Assembly: GCF_021432085.1 (NCBI RefSeq)
Contig: NZ_CP090366.1
Coordinates: 1,364,001-1,428,000 of the forward strand
DNA: 64,000 bases
Direction: 5' to 3'
Source of the DNA: Stutzerimonas kunmingensis
GTDB lineage: Bacteria > Pseudomonadota > Gammaproteobacteria > Pseudomonadales > Pseudomonadaceae
Shown here: one piece after another, positions 9,557 to 18,384 of the stretch
Layout: each line of letters opens with the position of its first letter
How positions within the stretch are numbered: the stretch's first letter is position 1
Notes under the pieces: generated by a model
Databases searched by the model: none
Told to the model about the DNA's origin: nothing
The model's input: only the letters and a program-made list of their open reading frames with translations
Made by a program: the position numbers and the translations under genes

Positions 9557-10386
9557 GTGAATCTCCAGCGCAGCATTCGGCTCAGCAGATCGGCCAGCAG
9601 CACCAGCGCGAGGAACGTCAGCAACATGGAGGCGACTTCGCCGCCGGCGAACATGCGCATCGACAGGTCCATCTGCTGGCCGAGTCCACCGGCGCCGACG
9701 AAACCCATCACCACCGAGGCGCGGATCGCACATTCCCAGCGGTAGACGCTGTACGACAGCATCTCGCCCGTGGCCTGCGGCAGCACGCCGTAGAGAAATG
9801 CCTGCAGCCGCGAGGCGCCGGCACCGAGCAGTGCGCGGGCGGGGAGCGGGTCGACCGACTCGAAGATCTCGGCGTAGACCTTGCCGAGCATGCCGGCGTA
9901 GGTGATGGCGATGGCCAGCACGCCGGCGGTCGGCCCCAGGCCTACGGCGCGGACGAACAACAGCGCCCAGACGATTTCCGGGATGCTGCGCAGCACGATC
10001 AGCAGGCCGCGTACCGGCCAGCGCAGCGCTTGCGCCCACCACGCAGGGCGACCCGCACGGCCGAGCGCCGAGAGCGACAGCGCGCGGGTGGCAAGCAGGG
10101 CGCAGGGGAAGGCGACAGCCAGGGCCAGGGTCATGCCGGCAGTGGCGATCGCCAGGGTCTCCAATGTCGCCTGCCAGAGCAGGCCGAGGAATTCGCCACT
10201 GTGCTCCGGTGGCCAGAACGCTGAGAGAAACGTGCCCATGGTGTCGGCATTGCTGCCGTCGAACAGCACACCCAGGTCCAGCTCGCTCAGCCTTACCCCT
10301 GGCCACAGCAGCGCCACGGCCAGCAGGGTCAACATCAGGCGTGGCGCGGCGGCAGGATCGTGTCGGACAGTTGCGGGGTTCAGCAT
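9553..10386 (-). CDS. PhnE-like ABC transporter permease (first permease)
   Basis: 277 aa permease related to the next gene but longer at the N-terminus. Shared signatures are QATLETLAIATAGMTLAL, LIVLRSIPEIVWALL and VVMGFVGAGGLGQQMDLSM. Its start overlaps the end of the ATPase gene by 7 bases. A PhnE-type transporter with two different permease genes resembles the PhnD/C/E arrangements used for phosphonate, phosphite and related oxyanions. Confidence 0.88.
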   Translation of the reverse strand: MLNPATVRHDPAAAPRLMLTLLAVALLWPGVRLSELDLGVLFDGSNADTMGTFLSAFWPPEHSGEFLGLLWQATLETLAIATAGMTLALAVAFPCALLATRALSLSALGRAGRPAWWAQALRWPVRGLLIVLRSIPEIVWALLFVRAVGLGPTAGVLAIAITYAGMLGKVYAEIFESVDPLPARALLGAGASRLQAFLYGVLPQATGEMLSYSVYRWECAIRASVVMGFVGAGGLGQQMDLSMRMFAGGEVASMLLTFLALVLLADLLSRMLRWRFT

Positions 10387-11240
10387 CGCGGAATGTTCAG
10401 TGGCGGGGTCGCTGCAGCAGGTGGCGACGGGGCATGCTGAAGCTGCTCATTGGCATACAGCGCCGCCAGCTCGTCGGGGCCGATTTCGCCGGCAGGCTTG
10501 TCGAACAGGATGCGGCCGTCACGCACGCCGACGATTCGCGGAAAGTGTTCCAGTGCCAGCTCCACCGCGTGCAGGCTCGCCAGCAGCGTGGCGTTGCGAC
10601 GTTGCGCCTCGCGGTTGAGCACGCCCAGCGTGTGACTGGCGAGCACCGGGTCCATGGCTGAGACGGGTTCGTCGGCGAGGATCAGCTCCGGCGCCTGGTA
10701 AAGCATGCGGGCGATCCCGACCCGCTGCAGCTGGCCGCCGGATAGCTGATCGCAGCGCATGTACAGCTTGTCGGCAAGATCGAGGCGCCCAAGCGCCTCG
10801 GCAGCGCCACGGCGGTCCAGAGGATAAAGCAGGGTGAGGAGGCTTTTGGCTAGCGACCATTTGCCAAGACGCCCCGCCAGTACCGCCGTCACCACCCGCT
10901 GTCGCGGCGGTAGCGGCGGCGCCTGGTGGATCAGACCGATCTGGCTGCGCAGGCGTTGGCGAGCGCCCGCCGAGAGTGTCCAGGGGCGTTTGCCGAGCAG
11001 CTCGAGATCACCCTGATCAGGCTTGAGCGATGTGGCCAGCAGGCGCAGCAGCGTGGTCTTGCCAGCCCCGGACGGGCCAATGATGGCGACCCGTTCACCC
11101 TGCGCAACCTGCAGGTCGAGCCCGCACAGTGCGATCTGGCCGCCAGCGTGGGTGTGGCCCACGCCGGCCAGCTTCAGCGCCGGCTCAGGCTCAGGCTGTG
11201 CAGCGAGGCCTGGCGCCGGCGGTGTCTGCAATGTGCTCAT
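10380..11240 (-). CDS. PhnC-like ABC transporter ATP-binding protein
   Basis: 286 aa ATPase. Walker A GPSGAGKTT near residue 55, Q-loop LIHQAPPLPPRQRVVTAVLAG (the PhnC form, with RQRV before a long helical insert), signature LSGGQLQRVGIAR, Walker B LILADEPVSAMDP and switch His in LASLHAVELAL. N- and C-terminal tails rich in Pro/Ala are longer than in typical PhnC. It starts 19 bases after the binding-protein gene and overlaps the first permease, so all four genes should be co-transcribed. Confidence 0.9.
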   Translation of the reverse strand: MSTLQTPPAPGLAAQPEPEPALKLAGVGHTHAGGQIALCGLDLQVAQGERVAIIGPSGAGKTTLLRLLATSLKPDQGDLELLGKRPWTLSAGARQRLRSQIGLIHQAPPLPPRQRVVTAVLAGRLGKWSLAKSLLTLLYPLDRRGAAEALGRLDLADKLYMRCDQLSGGQLQRVGIARMLYQAPELILADEPVSAMDPVLASHTLGVLNREAQRRNATLLASLHAVELALEHFPRIVGVRDGRILFDKPAGEIGPDELAALYANEQLQHAPSPPAAATPPLNIPRC

Positions 11241-11259
11241 TGCTGATGCTTACGTGCCA

Positions 11260-12111
11260 TCACTTGAGCAGGCCGGCGGCGCGCGCGGCTTCTTCGATTC
11301 CGGCGTAGTTCTCCGGCTTGGTCTCGATAAAGCGACTAGCAGCCTGCAGATCAAGAATCGCCTTGTGCTCCGGGTTGTCCGGATCGAGGGCGAGGAAGGC
11401 AGCCTTGATCTTCTCGACCAGCGCCGGGTCGAGGTTGCCGCGCACGGTCCAGTTGTAGTCGTAATAAGGCGGAGTGGTGGAAATCACGCGGACCTTGTCG
11501 GTGTCGACCTTGCCGGCCGCGACCAGCTTGTCCCACACCGAGGCGTTGAGCACGCCGGCGTCGGCCTTGCCGGCCTCGACCCAGGCGGCGGTGGCATCGT
11601 GGGCGCCGGAGTAGGCGATGCGCTTGAAAAACTGTTCCGGCTGGATGCCGTCCTTCAGCATGAAGTAGCGCGGCATCAGGCTACCTGAGGTCGACGACAC
11701 GGAGCCGAAGGCGAAGGTCTTGCCCTTGAGGTCGGCCAGCGACTTCACCTCAGGATCGGCGGTGATGAACTTGCTGGTGAACTGCTCGTCTTGCTCGCGC
11801 TGCACCAGAGGGATCGCATCGCCGGTCTTCAGGCGCGTCTGGACGAAGGTGAAACCGCCGAGCCAGGCGAGATCGAGGCGGTCGGAAGCCAGGGATTCGA
11901 CCACGGCCGCATAGTCCGATACCGGGGTGAACTTCACAGGCATGCCCAGCTGCTGTTCCAGGTACTCGCCCAGCGGCTTGAACTTGCGAATCAGCTCGGT
12001 CGGGGCTTCGTCGGGGATAGCGGAAACCCGCAGGGTTTCAGCGGCGTGGGTAGTAGCAATAGACAGGGACAGGGCAAGGCCGGCGACGGCTGCCAGGGAG
12101 CGCTTCAGCAT
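11260..12111 (-). CDS. PhnD-family periplasmic binding protein for a phosphonate/phosphite/selenate-type oxyanion
   Basis: 283 aa. The signal peptide of about 23 residues ends THAA before ETLRVSAIPDEAP. The PhnD-fold features are SAIPDEAPTE, YLEQQLGMPVKF, DLAWLGGFTFVQ and AFGSVSSTSGSLMPRYFML, the last being the anion-binding Ser/Thr cluster. From memory this subgroup is often catalogued as a putative selenate ABC transporter binding protein; the sequence alone cannot tell selenate, phosphite or a phosphonate apart. It is the first gene of the operon, with GGAGAA about 9 bases upstream of the ATG. No phn catabolic genes or selenium genes lie nearby. Confidence 0.85.
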   Translation of the reverse strand: MLKRSLAAVAGLALSLSIATTHAAETLRVSAIPDEAPTELIRKFKPLGEYLEQQLGMPVKFTPVSDYAAVVESLASDRLDLAWLGGFTFVQTRLKTGDAIPLVQREQDEQFTSKFITADPEVKSLADLKGKTFAFGSVSSTSGSLMPRYFMLKDGIQPEQFFKRIAYSGAHDATAAWVEAGKADAGVLNASVWDKLVAAGKVDTDKVRVISTTPPYYDYNWTVRGNLDPALVEKIKAAFLALDPDNPEHKAILDLQAASRFIETKPENYAGIEEAARAAGLLK

Positions 12112-12336
12112 TGAGGGTTCTCCGGTTCAATAGCGGAAAAAGCGCGCGGATTATAGAGCGTGGCAGGCGTGTGGCGCCAAGGGAAAGCTGCACAGGGATG
12201 CTTGGAGCGCTTCTGGCACATTTCCATTGCAGAAATATCGTGTAACACGACGAACTTTTTTCAGGCCCTAAACCTAAGTGATCTGTAGTGGCCGAATATG
12301 TGCAATGTGCCACCCCCGCAGGCAAAGGAAGCGAAT

Positions 12337-12534
12337 GTGAAGTGCGATAAGAAGCGTCAGTCCACCATGGTCTGGGCAGATGGTCACTCGTTCAGAGAGG
12401 TAGCGCGAATTCAGGCGCAACCTGTTGGCAGCGCGGAAATACGCAGCGTGCCTTTGACCGAGAAGATGTTCACCGAGGCGCGTATCGCAGCTGTCCTGCT
12501 CGGCCCACTGCTGATCGACCTGCCTCAGGGCTGA
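12337..12534 (+). CDS. Putative small conserved protein, GTG start
   Basis: 65 codons from a GTG preceded by AAGGAA at a 7-base spacing. The product begins with a Lys/Arg-rich stretch and then reads TMVWADGHSFREVARIQAQ and EIRSVPLTEKMFTEARIAAVLLGP, which looks like a folded protein with normal codon use. I do not recognise the family. It sits alone between the divergent PhnD-type operon and the convergent uppP. If it is not real, 12112-12619 is a 508-base gap in which I see nothing else beyond the expected promoter of the ABC operon near 12120-12200. Confidence 0.5.
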   Translation: MKCDKKRQSTMVWADGHSFREVARIQAQPVGSAEIRSVPLTEKMFTEARIAAVLLGPLLIDLPQG

Positions 12535-12619
12535 TTGGGCGACCTCGCTCCGGCCAGCGCCGCGGCAGCGCGAGGGATCGCAAGCCGCGGCAAGGCGTTC
12601 AACGTATCAGCAGGTGCGC

Positions 12620-13432
12620 TCAGGCGCCGGCGAACAGTACCAGCAGCACCACACCGAGGATCAAACGGTAGATCACGAACGGCAGCATGCCGACGCGCTC
12701 CAGCAACTTCAGGAAGATGTGGATGCACAGGTAGGCACTCACCGCCGACAGCACCACACCCAGCCCCATCGCCGTCCAGTCAACCGCTACCCCGCCTTCC
12801 ACCAGGTCGAGTGTGCTCAGCCCGCTGGCAAGCACGATCACCGGGATCGACAGCAGAAAGGAAAAGCGTGCTGCGCCGGAGCGCGACAGGCCCAGCAACA
12901 GCCCGGCGGTCATCGTCACGCCCGAGCGCGAGGTGCCGGGAATCAGCGCCAGCGCCTGGGCGCAACCGATCAACAAGATGTCCTTCCAGTTCAGGCTGTG
13001 CTCGTCGCGCGTTTGCGGGATTCGCCGGCTGACCACGTCCGACCACCACAGCAGCAGACCGAAGCCGATGGTCGCCCAGGCAATCACCAGCGGCGAGCGC
13101 AGCTGGACTTCGATGAAGTCCTTGAACAGCAGCCCGGCGATGCCGACCGGAACCGTTCCAAGGATCACCGCCCAGGCCAGCCGGCTGTCACCGACACGCT
13201 CGCGGCGGGCTAGCGATGCGAACCAGTCGCGCGTCATGCCGAAGACTTCCAGGCGGAAGTACCAGACCACTGCGGCCAGGGTGCCGAGGTGCACCGCCAC
13301 GTCGAATGCCAGTCCCTGGTCGTCCCAACCCACCAGGTGCGGGAAGAGGATCAGATGAGCCGAGCTCGATACCGGCAAGAACTCGGTTAGTCCCTGCACG
13401 ATGGCCAGGACGATGATCTGAATTAAATCCAT
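12620..13432 (-). CDS. uppP: Undecaprenyl-diphosphatase (bacitracin resistance protein UppP/BacA)
   Basis: 270 aa, the usual BacA length. It recycles undecaprenyl pyrophosphate to the monophosphate carrier needed for peptidoglycan and other glycan synthesis. The first conserved motif, VQGLTEFLPVSSSAHL (residues about 14-29, with the Glu and Ser residues of the active site), and the second, IPGTSRSGVTMTAGLLLGLSR (broken here: IPGTSRSGVT then TAGLLLGLSR), near residue 170, are both intact. About eight hydrophobic spans are visible. The start has AGGAAA 6 bases upstream. It is a single gene, with no partner on either side. Confidence 0.96.
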   Translation of the reverse strand: MDLIQIIVLAIVQGLTEFLPVSSSAHLILFPHLVGWDDQGLAFDVAVHLGTLAAVVWYFRLEVFGMTRDWFASLARRERVGDSRLAWAVILGTVPVGIAGLLFKDFIEVQLRSPLVIAWATIGFGLLLWWSDVVSRRIPQTRDEHSLNWKDILLIGCAQALALIPGTSRSGVTMTAGLLLGLSRSGAARFSFLLSIPVIVLASGLSTLDLVEGGVAVDWTAMGLGVVLSAVSAYLCIHIFLKLLERVGMLPFVIYRLILGVVLLVLFAGA

Positions 13433-13711
13433 TGCTTGTTTCCTGCGATTTCTTCTGATGCACGCGCGTTGCCAAGGGCAGGCGTGCGTTGAGCGGATGG
13501 GTCTGCGCGAGGCGATGCCTCGGGGCCTCCTTCAGAGGCGCTCGACGGCGGATCGTTCCAGTTGGTCGGGCAATTTGCTGGATCGGTCACAGTGGCATTG
13601 TGGCAGCAGGAGGGGGCATTGAGCAGTTGAGGGATGAGGGAGGTACATCGTTTGGCCGTTCCTGGCGGTGCGGCGCTAGAATCACGACCTCGTTCGTCTA
13701 GGAGCCGCCTC

Positions 13712-14599
13712 ATGTCCGACCTGCCAACCCTCGCTTTTGCCGGTATCGGCCTGATGGGCCTGCCGATGTGTCGACGTCTGCTGGCGGCGGGGTATCGCCT
13801 GGCGGTGTGGAATCGCTCGCCCGAGAAGTGCCAGCCGCTGGTAGAGCTGGGGGCCAGGGCGGTGGCGACGCCCGCTGAGCTCTGTGCCGAGGCCGACATT
13901 GTGCTGTTGTGTCTGGCCGACACCGCCGCTGTGCGCGAGGTGCTTTTCGGCAAGGGCGGCATCGCCGAAGGTGGCAAGGCCGACAAGCTGCTGGTCGATC
14001 ACTCGAGCCTGGAGCCGACGGCAACCCGCGACATGGCCGCCGAGCTGGAATTTCGCAGTGGCATGCGCTGGGTCGATGCCCCGGTCTCCGGTGGAACGCC
14101 GGGCGCGGAAGCCGGCAGCCTGGTGATCATGGCCGGCGGACGCGCCGAGGATGTCGAGCGGGTACGGCCGGTGCTGATGAATCTGGGCCAGCGCCTTACC
14201 CATATGGGTGGGGTCGGCGCCGGCCAGGTGACGAAGGTCTGCAATCAGATGATCGTCGCCTGCAATGCGCTGGTGATCGCCGAGGTCGTGGCCTTGGCCG
14301 AACGTGCCGGAGTCGACGCCAGCCTGCTGGCACCGGCGCTGGCCGGCGGCTTCGCCGATTCCAAGCCATTGCAGATCCTCGCCCCGCAGATGGCAGCGAG
14401 CGAGTTCGAACCGGTGAAGTGGCATGTACGGACCTTGCTCAAAGATCTGGATACGGCTGTCAAACTGTCCCGTGAGCAGGGATCGGCGACGCCCTTGAGC
14501 GGCCTGGCCGCGCAGCTGATGCGCCTGCACGGCAGCCAGGGCAATCTGGAGCGCGACCCCGCCACGCTGGTGCAGATGTACCGGGAGGGCGACCAATGA
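13712..14599 (+). CDS. NAD(P)-dependent oxidoreductase, tartronate-semialdehyde reductase / 3-hydroxyisobutyrate dehydrogenase family
   Basis: 295 aa beta-hydroxyacid dehydrogenase. N-terminal Rossmann motif GIGLMGLPM at residues about 8-16, substrate-binding DAPVSGGTPGAEAG near 122, and the catalytic-Lys motif GAGQVTKVCNQMIVA near 167. AGGAG lies 8 bases before the ATG. The 4-base overlap with a hydroxypyruvate isomerase-like gene suggests a GlxR/GarR role, reducing tartronate semialdehyde to glycerate. Glyoxylate carboligase (gcl) and glycerate kinase genes, usually found with them, are absent here, so a different aldehyde substrate is possible. Confidence 0.85.
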   Translation: MSDLPTLAFAGIGLMGLPMCRRLLAAGYRLAVWNRSPEKCQPLVELGARAVATPAELCAEADIVLLCLADTAAVREVLFGKGGIAEGGKADKLLVDHSSLEPTATRDMAAELEFRSGMRWVDAPVSGGTPGAEAGSLVIMAGGRAEDVERVRPVLMNLGQRLTHMGGVGAGQVTKVCNQMIVACNALVIAEVVALAERAGVDASLLAPALAGGFADSKPLQILAPQMAASEFEPVKWHVRTLLKDLDTAVKLSREQGSATPLSGLAAQLMRLHGSQGNLERDPATLVQMYREGDQ

Positions 14600-15378
14600 A
14601 GATCGCCGCTAATCTATCGCTGCTGTTCACCGAGCTGCCGCTTACCGAACGCATCCTCGCCGCCCGCACCGCCGGTTTCGATGGCGTGGAGATCCAGTTT
14701 CCTTACGAAGTGCCGGCCATTCGCCTGAAAGAGCAACTCGAGCGCGCCGGCATGCCGCTGGTGCTGATCAATCTGCCCGCCGGCGATCTGCTGCAGGGCG
14801 GACCAGGTCTGGCGGCGGTGCCGGACCGGCAGGAGGCCTTCGACGCTGCTCTGCAGGAGGCGCTGACCTATGCGCTGATGGTTCGACCGGCCAGTGTCAA
14901 CGTGCTGCCGGGCCGCCTCGCCGAGGGCGTCGACCGCGAGCTGGCGCTGGAGACGCTCGAGCACAACCTGTGGAAGACCGCCGACGCCTTCGACATGCTC
15001 GGCATCCGTGTGCTCTGCGAAGCGATCAACCCGCTCGACATGCCAGGCTTTCTGATCAACAGCGCGGCGGATCTGGAGGCTCTGCTGCAGCGCGTCGATC
15101 ACCCCAACTGCCTGGCGCAACTGGATTTCTACCATATGGCACGCCAGCAGCTGGACCTGCCCAGCTGCATTACCCGGCTGGGCGAGCGCATCGGTCATGT
15201 GCAGTTCGCCGACTGCCCGGGCCGCGGCGCGCCTGGTAGTGGTGAGCTGGACTTCAGCGCAGCGCTGCAGGCCTTGCAGGCCAGCGGCTACCAGGGCTGG
15301 CTGAGCGCCGAATACAAACCGGGGGAGCAGGGCACCGAAGCCGGCCTGGGCTGGCTGGCCGAGTGGCGCGGGCGCTGA
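14596..15378 (+). CDS. hyi: Hydroxypyruvate isomerase-like protein (Hyi family)
   Basis: 260 aa TIM-barrel sugar-isomerase fold. It starts MKIAANLSLLFTELPLTER, the standard Hyi N-terminus. Probable metal/active-site residues lie in LCEAINPLDMPGF (Glu about 143), QLDFYHM, HVQFADCPGRGAPG and SAEYKP (Glu about 240). In the family it interconverts hydroxypyruvate and tartronate semialdehyde. It is translationally coupled to the upstream dehydrogenase (ATGA overlap), and GGGAGGG lies 6 bases before its ATG. Confidence 0.88.
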   Translation: MKIAANLSLLFTELPLTERILAARTAGFDGVEIQFPYEVPAIRLKEQLERAGMPLVLINLPAGDLLQGGPGLAAVPDRQEAFDAALQEALTYALMVRPASVNVLPGRLAEGVDRELALETLEHNLWKTADAFDMLGIRVLCEAINPLDMPGFLINSAADLEALLQRVDHPNCLAQLDFYHMARQQLDLPSCITRLGERIGHVQFADCPGRGAPGSGELDFSAALQALQASGYQGWLSAEYKPGEQGTEAGLGWLAEWRGR

Positions 15379-15498
15379 GCCATCGCGGGGCATAAGCGAA
15401 GGTGATGTTCGGAGACAGGATCAGGCACAGACTCTAGAGTCATGGTCGAGTCCCGGCTGGTCTGCGGCCGGAATATAAGAACAATCGAGACCGACGTC

Positions 15499-16845
15499 AT
15501 GCAGCCTTCCACCCAAGCATCCAACGCCTGGCGCGTGCTGTTTCTGCTCTTTCTGGCGAACCTGTTCAACTTCTTCGATCGCACCATACCGGCGATCATC
15601 GCCGAGCCGATCCGCCTGGAGTGGAGCCTCAACGATTTCCAACTCGGCCTGATCGGCACCGCCTTCACCATCGTCTACGCCATTGCCGGGCTGCCCCTGG
15701 GGCGCATGGCGGACCTCGGTTCGCGGCGCAAGATCATGGGCTGGGGGCTCACCGCGTGGAGCGGCCTGACCGCGATTAACGGCCTGGCCTGGAACTTCTG
15801 GAGCTTCCTGCTGGTGCGCATGGGCATCGGCATCGGCGAGGCCAGTTACGCGCCCGCCGCCAACTCGCTGATCGGCGACCTGTTTCCGGCGCACAAGCGC
15901 TCCCGGGCCATGGGCATCTTCATGCTCGGCCTGCCGTTGGGCCTGTTGCTGGCGTTCTTCACCATCGGTTCCATGGTAGAGGCGTTCGGCAGCTGGCGCG
16001 CGCCCTTCTTCATCGCCGCGGTGCCGGGCCTGGTGCTGGCGCTGTTCATCTTTCTGATCAAGGAGCCCAAGCGCGGCGCCGCCGAGACCGTCAAGGTTTC
16101 CCAGGAGCCGGTGCAGCAGCCGATCCGCAAGGTGCTGTCGATTCGCACCTTCTGGTGGCTGGTGCTGGCCGGCCTGGCATTCAACTTCGCCACCTATGCC
16201 TGCAACGCCTTCATGGTGCCGTTGCTGATGCGTTATCACGGTGTCTCGCTGGTACAGGCGTCGGTCGCCACCGGCGTGATCGTCGGCTTGACCGGCCTGT
16301 TCGGGTTGACCCTGGGCGGCTGGGTCGCTGACCGTATCCACCAGCGCTACGCCCGTGGTCGCCTGATCTTCGCCGCTGTGAGCATGTTGATCGCGACCAT
16401 CGCAACCGGCTATGCGCTGCTGGCCGGCCGCATCGAGGTCGGCATGTTCGTCGCGGTGTTCAGCATTGGCTGGTTGTTCTCCTACAACTTCTATACCTGC
16501 GTCTACACGGCAATTCAGGACGTGGTCGAACCGCGCCTGCGGGCCACGGCCATGGCGCTGTTCTTTGCTGGCCTGTACCTGCTGGGCGGCGGCATGGGGA
16601 CAGTAGTGGTGGGGCTGCTCTCGGACCACTTCGCCGAAGGGGCGATGCTGGCAGCGGGCGCCAGCGAGATGGCCGAGGCCTTCCGTGCCGAGGGTCTGCA
16701 CGGGGCGATGTATCTGATACCGGCGTCGCTGCTGCTGACCATGCTGTTCCTGTTCCAGGCATCGCGGACCTTCTGCGCCGATGCCAAGCGCATGACTGCC
16801 GGGATGACGGCCGATGCGCCCGGCGCGGAGGCGGTGCCTGCCTGA
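15499..16845 (+). CDS. Spinster-type MFS transporter
   Basis: 448 aa with about 12 hydrophobic spans. The MFS motif A region reads LPLGRMADLGSRRKIM near residue 74, and GIGEASYAPAANSLIGDLFP near residue 115 is typical of the spinster/Spns-like group of bacterial MFS carriers. The second half has GGWVADRIHQRYARGR. The substrate is unknown; its position 120 bases after hyi on the same strand hints at a small organic acid, but that is inference. The Met at 15499 is chosen because the 19 upstream codons look non-coding. A strong terminator follows. Confidence 0.85.
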   Translation: MQPSTQASNAWRVLFLLFLANLFNFFDRTIPAIIAEPIRLEWSLNDFQLGLIGTAFTIVYAIAGLPLGRMADLGSRRKIMGWGLTAWSGLTAINGLAWNFWSFLLVRMGIGIGEASYAPAANSLIGDLFPAHKRSRAMGIFMLGLPLGLLLAFFTIGSMVEAFGSWRAPFFIAAVPGLVLALFIFLIKEPKRGAAETVKVSQEPVQQPIRKVLSIRTFWWLVLAGLAFNFATYACNAFMVPLLMRYHGVSLVQASVATGVIVGLTGLFGLTLGGWVADRIHQRYARGRLIFAAVSMLIATIATGYALLAGRIEVGMFVAVFSIGWLFSYNFYTCVYTAIQDVVEPRLRATAMALFFAGLYLLGGGMGTVVVGLLSDHFAEGAMLAAGASEMAEAFRAEGLHGAMYLIPASLLLTMLFLFQASRTFCADAKRMTAGMTADAPGAEAVPA

Positions 16846-16867
16846 TACGTTTGCGTTATGGGGTTTG

Positions 16868-16899
16868 TGCCCGGACCAGCGATGGCCGGGCATTTTTTT
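16868..16899 (+). terminator. Terminator after the MFS transporter gene
   Basis: Stem TGCCCGG (16868-16874) with CCGGGCA (16886-16892), extended by CCA/TGG across a one-base bulge, then seven T residues. Confidence 0.88.
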
Positions 16900-17002
16900 G
16901 TCTGGAGAAAGCCATCGAGGGGCTAACCGACGATAGGCCTGCATCGGCGGGCCGCCTCCTTTACACTGCGCGGCCGTTTTTTCAGTACCCGTGGAACACG
17001 CC

Positions 17003-18268
17003 ATGCTCAACGCCTCATCCGCCCGCGCCTGCGGCATCGACTTCGGTACTTCCAACTCCACGGTTGGTTGGTGGCGCCTGGACGTGGACCCGCTGATCGC
17101 GCTCGAGGGCGAGCAACCGACCTTGCCGTCGGTGGTGTTCTTCAATCTCGAAGAGCGCCGGCCGGTCTACGGTCGGCAGGCGCTGAGCGAATATCTGGAG
17201 GGCTATGAAGGCCGCCTGATGCGTTCACTCAAGAGCCTGCTCGGCTCCAAGCTGCTGAAAAGCGAAACCACCGTGCTCGGCAGCGCCATGCCGTTCAAGG
17301 AAATCCTCGGCCTGTTCCTCGGCACCCTCAAGCAGCGCGCCGAAACGGCTGCCGGCCGGCCATTCGAGGAAGTCGTGCTGGGGCGGCCGGTGTTTTTCGT
17401 CGATGACGACCCGCAGGCCGACCGGGAGGCATCGGACACCTTGGCCGCTGCCGCCCGCAAGATCGGCTTCAAGGACGTGTCCTTCCAGTACGAGCCGATC
17501 GCCGCGGCCTTCGATTACGAGTCGCGTATCGAACGCGAAGAGCGCGTGCTGATCGTCGATATCGGCGGTGGTACCTCCGACTTCTCGCTGGTGCGGCTGT
17601 CGCCCGAGCGTCGGGACGTCGATGATCGACAGGCTGATATTCTCGCCACCGGCGGTGTGCACATCGGCGGTACCGACTTCGACAAGCAGCTCAGCCTGAG
17701 CGGGGTGATGCCGTTGTTCGGCTATGGCAGCCGGATGAAGAGCGATGCACCGATGCCCACCAGCACCCACCTCAACCTGGCCACCTGGCACACCATCAAC
17801 GCCGTTTACGCGCCAGCCTCGCTACGGGCGTTGCAGAGCATGCGCTACGACATCGTCGACCCCACCGGTATCGACCGGCTGTTCCGCTTGATCGAGCAGC
17901 GCGCCGGACACTGGCTGGCGATGCAGGTGGAGCAGGGCAAGATCGAGCTGACCGAGGCGGAGCAGTTCGCCATCGACTTCCAGCGTATCGAGCCGCAACT
18001 GCAGGTCGAGCTGACCCGCCAGGGCTTCGAAGGCGCCATCGCCGCACTGCTTGACCGTATCGGTGGCAGCATCAATCAGCTGCTGGCGGATGCCGGCGTG
18101 CGCCATGAAGAGGTCGATACGGTGTTCTTCACCGGTGGCTCGAGCGCCATTCCGGCACTGCGCGACAGCGTTGCCGGGCTGCTGCCCCGTGCACGGCATG
18201 TGGAAGGTAATCGCTTCGGCAGCATCGGCAGCGGATTGGCCATCGAGGCGCGCAAGCGCTACGGTTGA
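17003..18268 (+). CDS. yegD: Hsp70-family chaperone-like protein (YegD type)
   Basis: 421 aa actin-like ATPase. Phosphate-1 motif CGIDFGTSNSTVG near residue 9, connect-1 YEPIAAAFDYE, phosphate-2 VLIVDIGGGTSDFSLV near residue 182 and adenosine motif FFTGGSSAIPALR near residue 375. As in YegD, it stops after the nucleotide-binding domain plus inserts and lacks the substrate-binding half of DnaK. The function of YegD is not established. A GTG 12 bases upstream (16991) could also be the start and would add four residues; the ATG is preferred because the conserved region begins right after it. Monocistronic by appearance. Confidence 0.88.
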   Translation: MLNASSARACGIDFGTSNSTVGWWRLDVDPLIALEGEQPTLPSVVFFNLEERRPVYGRQALSEYLEGYEGRLMRSLKSLLGSKLLKSETTVLGSAMPFKEILGLFLGTLKQRAETAAGRPFEEVVLGRPVFFVDDDPQADREASDTLAAAARKIGFKDVSFQYEPIAAAFDYESRIEREERVLIVDIGGGTSDFSLVRLSPERRDVDDRQADILATGGVHIGGTDFDKQLSLSGVMPLFGYGSRMKSDAPMPTSTHLNLATWHTINAVYAPASLRALQSMRYDIVDPTGIDRLFRLIEQRAGHWLAMQVEQGKIELTEAEQFAIDFQRIEPQLQVELTRQGFEGAIAALLDRIGGSINQLLADAGVRHEEVDTVFFTGGSSAIPALRDSVAGLLPRARHVEGNRFGSIGSGLAIEARKRYG

Positions 18269-18384
18269 AATGAAATCCCGGCGTTGCTGACACAAATCTT
18301 CACACTGCCGGGATAACACCCGGCGTGGCGTGCGGGTCTCAATACGGATGCTCCAGCGGAGCGTGTCATTGAGGGATAACGCAA

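Noticed and set aside
11260..12111. Phosphite-specific PtxB
   Set aside because: The PhnD-type fold fits, but no ptxD or regulatory gene is next to it, so the specific name is not justified.
15421..17145. 574-codon minus-strand open frame opposite the MFS transporter
   Set aside because: It mirrors a clear membrane transporter on the plus strand, has a His/Gln/Arg-rich composition typical of antisense frames in GC-rich DNA and spans two intergenic regions.
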